Shown piece after piece: positions 6,014-6,666 of a stretch of DNA of 6,666 nucleotides. The stretch covers positions 1 through 6,666 of the forward strand of contig DYNS01000173.1 in the NCBI GenBank assembly GCA_020720965.1. The letters run 5' to 3'. Each line of letters opens with the position of its first letter. The first letter of the stretch is position 1. Under the pieces are notes generated by a model. It saw only the letters and a list, made by a program, of their open reading frames with translations, was not told where the DNA came from and searched no databases. Source of the stretch: Anaerolinea sp. (GTDB lineage: Bacteria; Chloroflexota; Anaerolineae; Anaerolineales; Villigracilaceae). The translations under genes and the position numbers were made by a program.

Positions 6014-6666
6014 TCACTGTAGAGATTGGTACAAGTTTTCGTACTCTTCTGTTACCTTGTCCCAGTTATATTTTTCTTGTACATTTTGGCTGGCGCGGGC
6101 GCGGTATTCCTGCACCAGAGTGGGGTCCGAAAGTAAATTGCGTAATTTATCCGCCATATCTGCGCTGGACATGGAGCGGAAGGTCATTCCGGCATCTCCT
6201 ATGGCTTCCAGGTTTTCTTCAATATCGCTGACGAGAACGCAATTGCCATGGCTCATTGCTTCGAGCAGCCCTAGAGATAGACCCTCGATTTCTGAGGGCA
6301 GAACGTAAACGTAAGCATTGCCAAGCAATTCTTGTAATAAGGTTCCCTCTACCAGACCAACAAATTTTATCGTTTCGCTTTCTGCTTTAAGGAGATTCTG
6401 GCTGTACTGCCGGTCATGTTTTCCATCACCCGCAATGACCAGTTTTTTGCCGGAATTGGGGATGGATTGAAAAGCTTCTATCAGGTAATGACAACCCTTT
6501 TCCGGGACAAGTCGGGCGGCGAACAAGATGTAATCGTTTCCATTCAGCCCCAATTTTTGTATTTGCGAGGCAGGCAGGTGTGATACAGGCAAAACCCCGT
6601 TTGGTATGTACCGAACGGGGCGTGACGATATTCTTTGGTAATACCTTTGCATTTTCTGGCTGACGG
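6014..6666 (-). CDS. GT4-family glycosyltransferase, C-terminal part (5' end outside window)
   Basis: Reading leftward from the right edge, 216 residues are visible up to TGA at 6014-6016. The frame stays open to the edge, and the methionine at 6652 is internal. This is the nucleotide-sugar-binding (second Rossmann) domain of a GT-B retaining glycosyltransferase. IPNGV (20-24) is the linker. AARLVPEKG (49-57) carries R51 and K56, the usual donor phosphate contacts. LVIAGDG (75-81), FVGLV (101-105) and LPSEIEGLSLGLLEAM (122-137) follow, with the GT4 E-x7-E motif at E127 and E135. The N-terminal acceptor domain (usually 150-180 residues) is missing from the window. Such enzymes act in the cytoplasm on polysaccharide or lipid-linked glycans; donor and acceptor cannot be told. 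GC is about 48% by hand count over 6061-6600, against about 62% in samples of the neighbouring gene. The stop is 8 bases from that of the convergent aminotransferase. Confidence 0.9.
   Translation of the reverse strand, partial: VSQKMQRYYQRISSRPVRYIPNGVLPVSHLPASQIQKLGLNGNDYILFAARLVPEKGCHYLIEAFQSIPNSGKKLVIAGDGKHDRQYSQNLLKAESETIKFVGLVEGTLLQELLGNAYVYVLPSEIEGLSLGLLEAMSHGNCVLVSDIEENLEAIGDAGMTFRSMSSADMADKLRNLLSDPTLVQEYRARASQNVQEKYNWDKVTEEYENLYQSLQ

Noticed and set aside
6014..6652. Complete small glycosyltransferase starting at the methionine at 6652
   Set aside because: The frame stays open to the right edge, and the visible part is only the second half of a GT4 enzyme, so the methionine is internal.
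1..6666. A defence system, CRISPR array, mobile element, or RNA gene
   Set aside because: No regularly spaced repeats, transposase or recombinase motifs, terminal repeats, or tRNA/rRNA-like sequence were seen. The window is filled by ordinary metabolic and envelope genes.

Overview
The window (about 60% GC over most of its length) is a fully coding bacterial segment with six genes: two cut by the window edges and four complete. The genes are tightly packed. I see no RNA gene, CRISPR array, insertion sequence or stretch over 120 bases without a gene. The make-up (haem-copper oxidase assembly genes, a haem O synthase with a CtaA-like N-terminal extension, large polytopic glycosyltransferase-like proteins) would fit an aerobic or facultatively aerobic member of the Chloroflexota, perhaps Anaerolineae-like. 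That placement is inference from protein flavour and is not proven by the sequence.

Region 1 (1-1689, + strand) is the end of a cytochrome c oxidase assembly operon. The C-terminal half of a SURF1-family protein overlaps by ATGA a 437-residue membrane protein. In that protein a four-helix, half-CtaA-like domain is fused to a complete protoheme IX farnesyltransferase (CtaB, haem O synthase). Together these genes supply haem O/A and help insert it into the oxidase.

Region 2 (1704-4756) holds two large, unrelated-looking polytopic membrane proteins facing each other tail to tail, 11 bases apart. Each has many membrane helices and a hydrophilic C-terminal domain, and each resembles GT-C type (PMT/ArnT-like) glycosyltransferases. 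The first probably starts from a leaderless or near-leaderless transcript. A hairpin with a GTGA loop sits over the convergent stop codons.

Region 3 (4757-4868) is a divergent promoter region. Its two -10-like boxes lie in the arms of an inverted repeat. It separates the second GT-C-like gene (-) from a PLP-dependent class V aminotransferase/isopenicillin-N-epimerase-like enzyme (+, 4869-6005).

Region 4 (6014-6666, - strand) is the C-terminal part of a GT4 family glycosyltransferase, 8 bases from the aminotransferase stop. Its GC content is clearly lower (about 48% by hand count). It may mark the edge of a surface polysaccharide cluster of different origin, continuing beyond the right end of the window.
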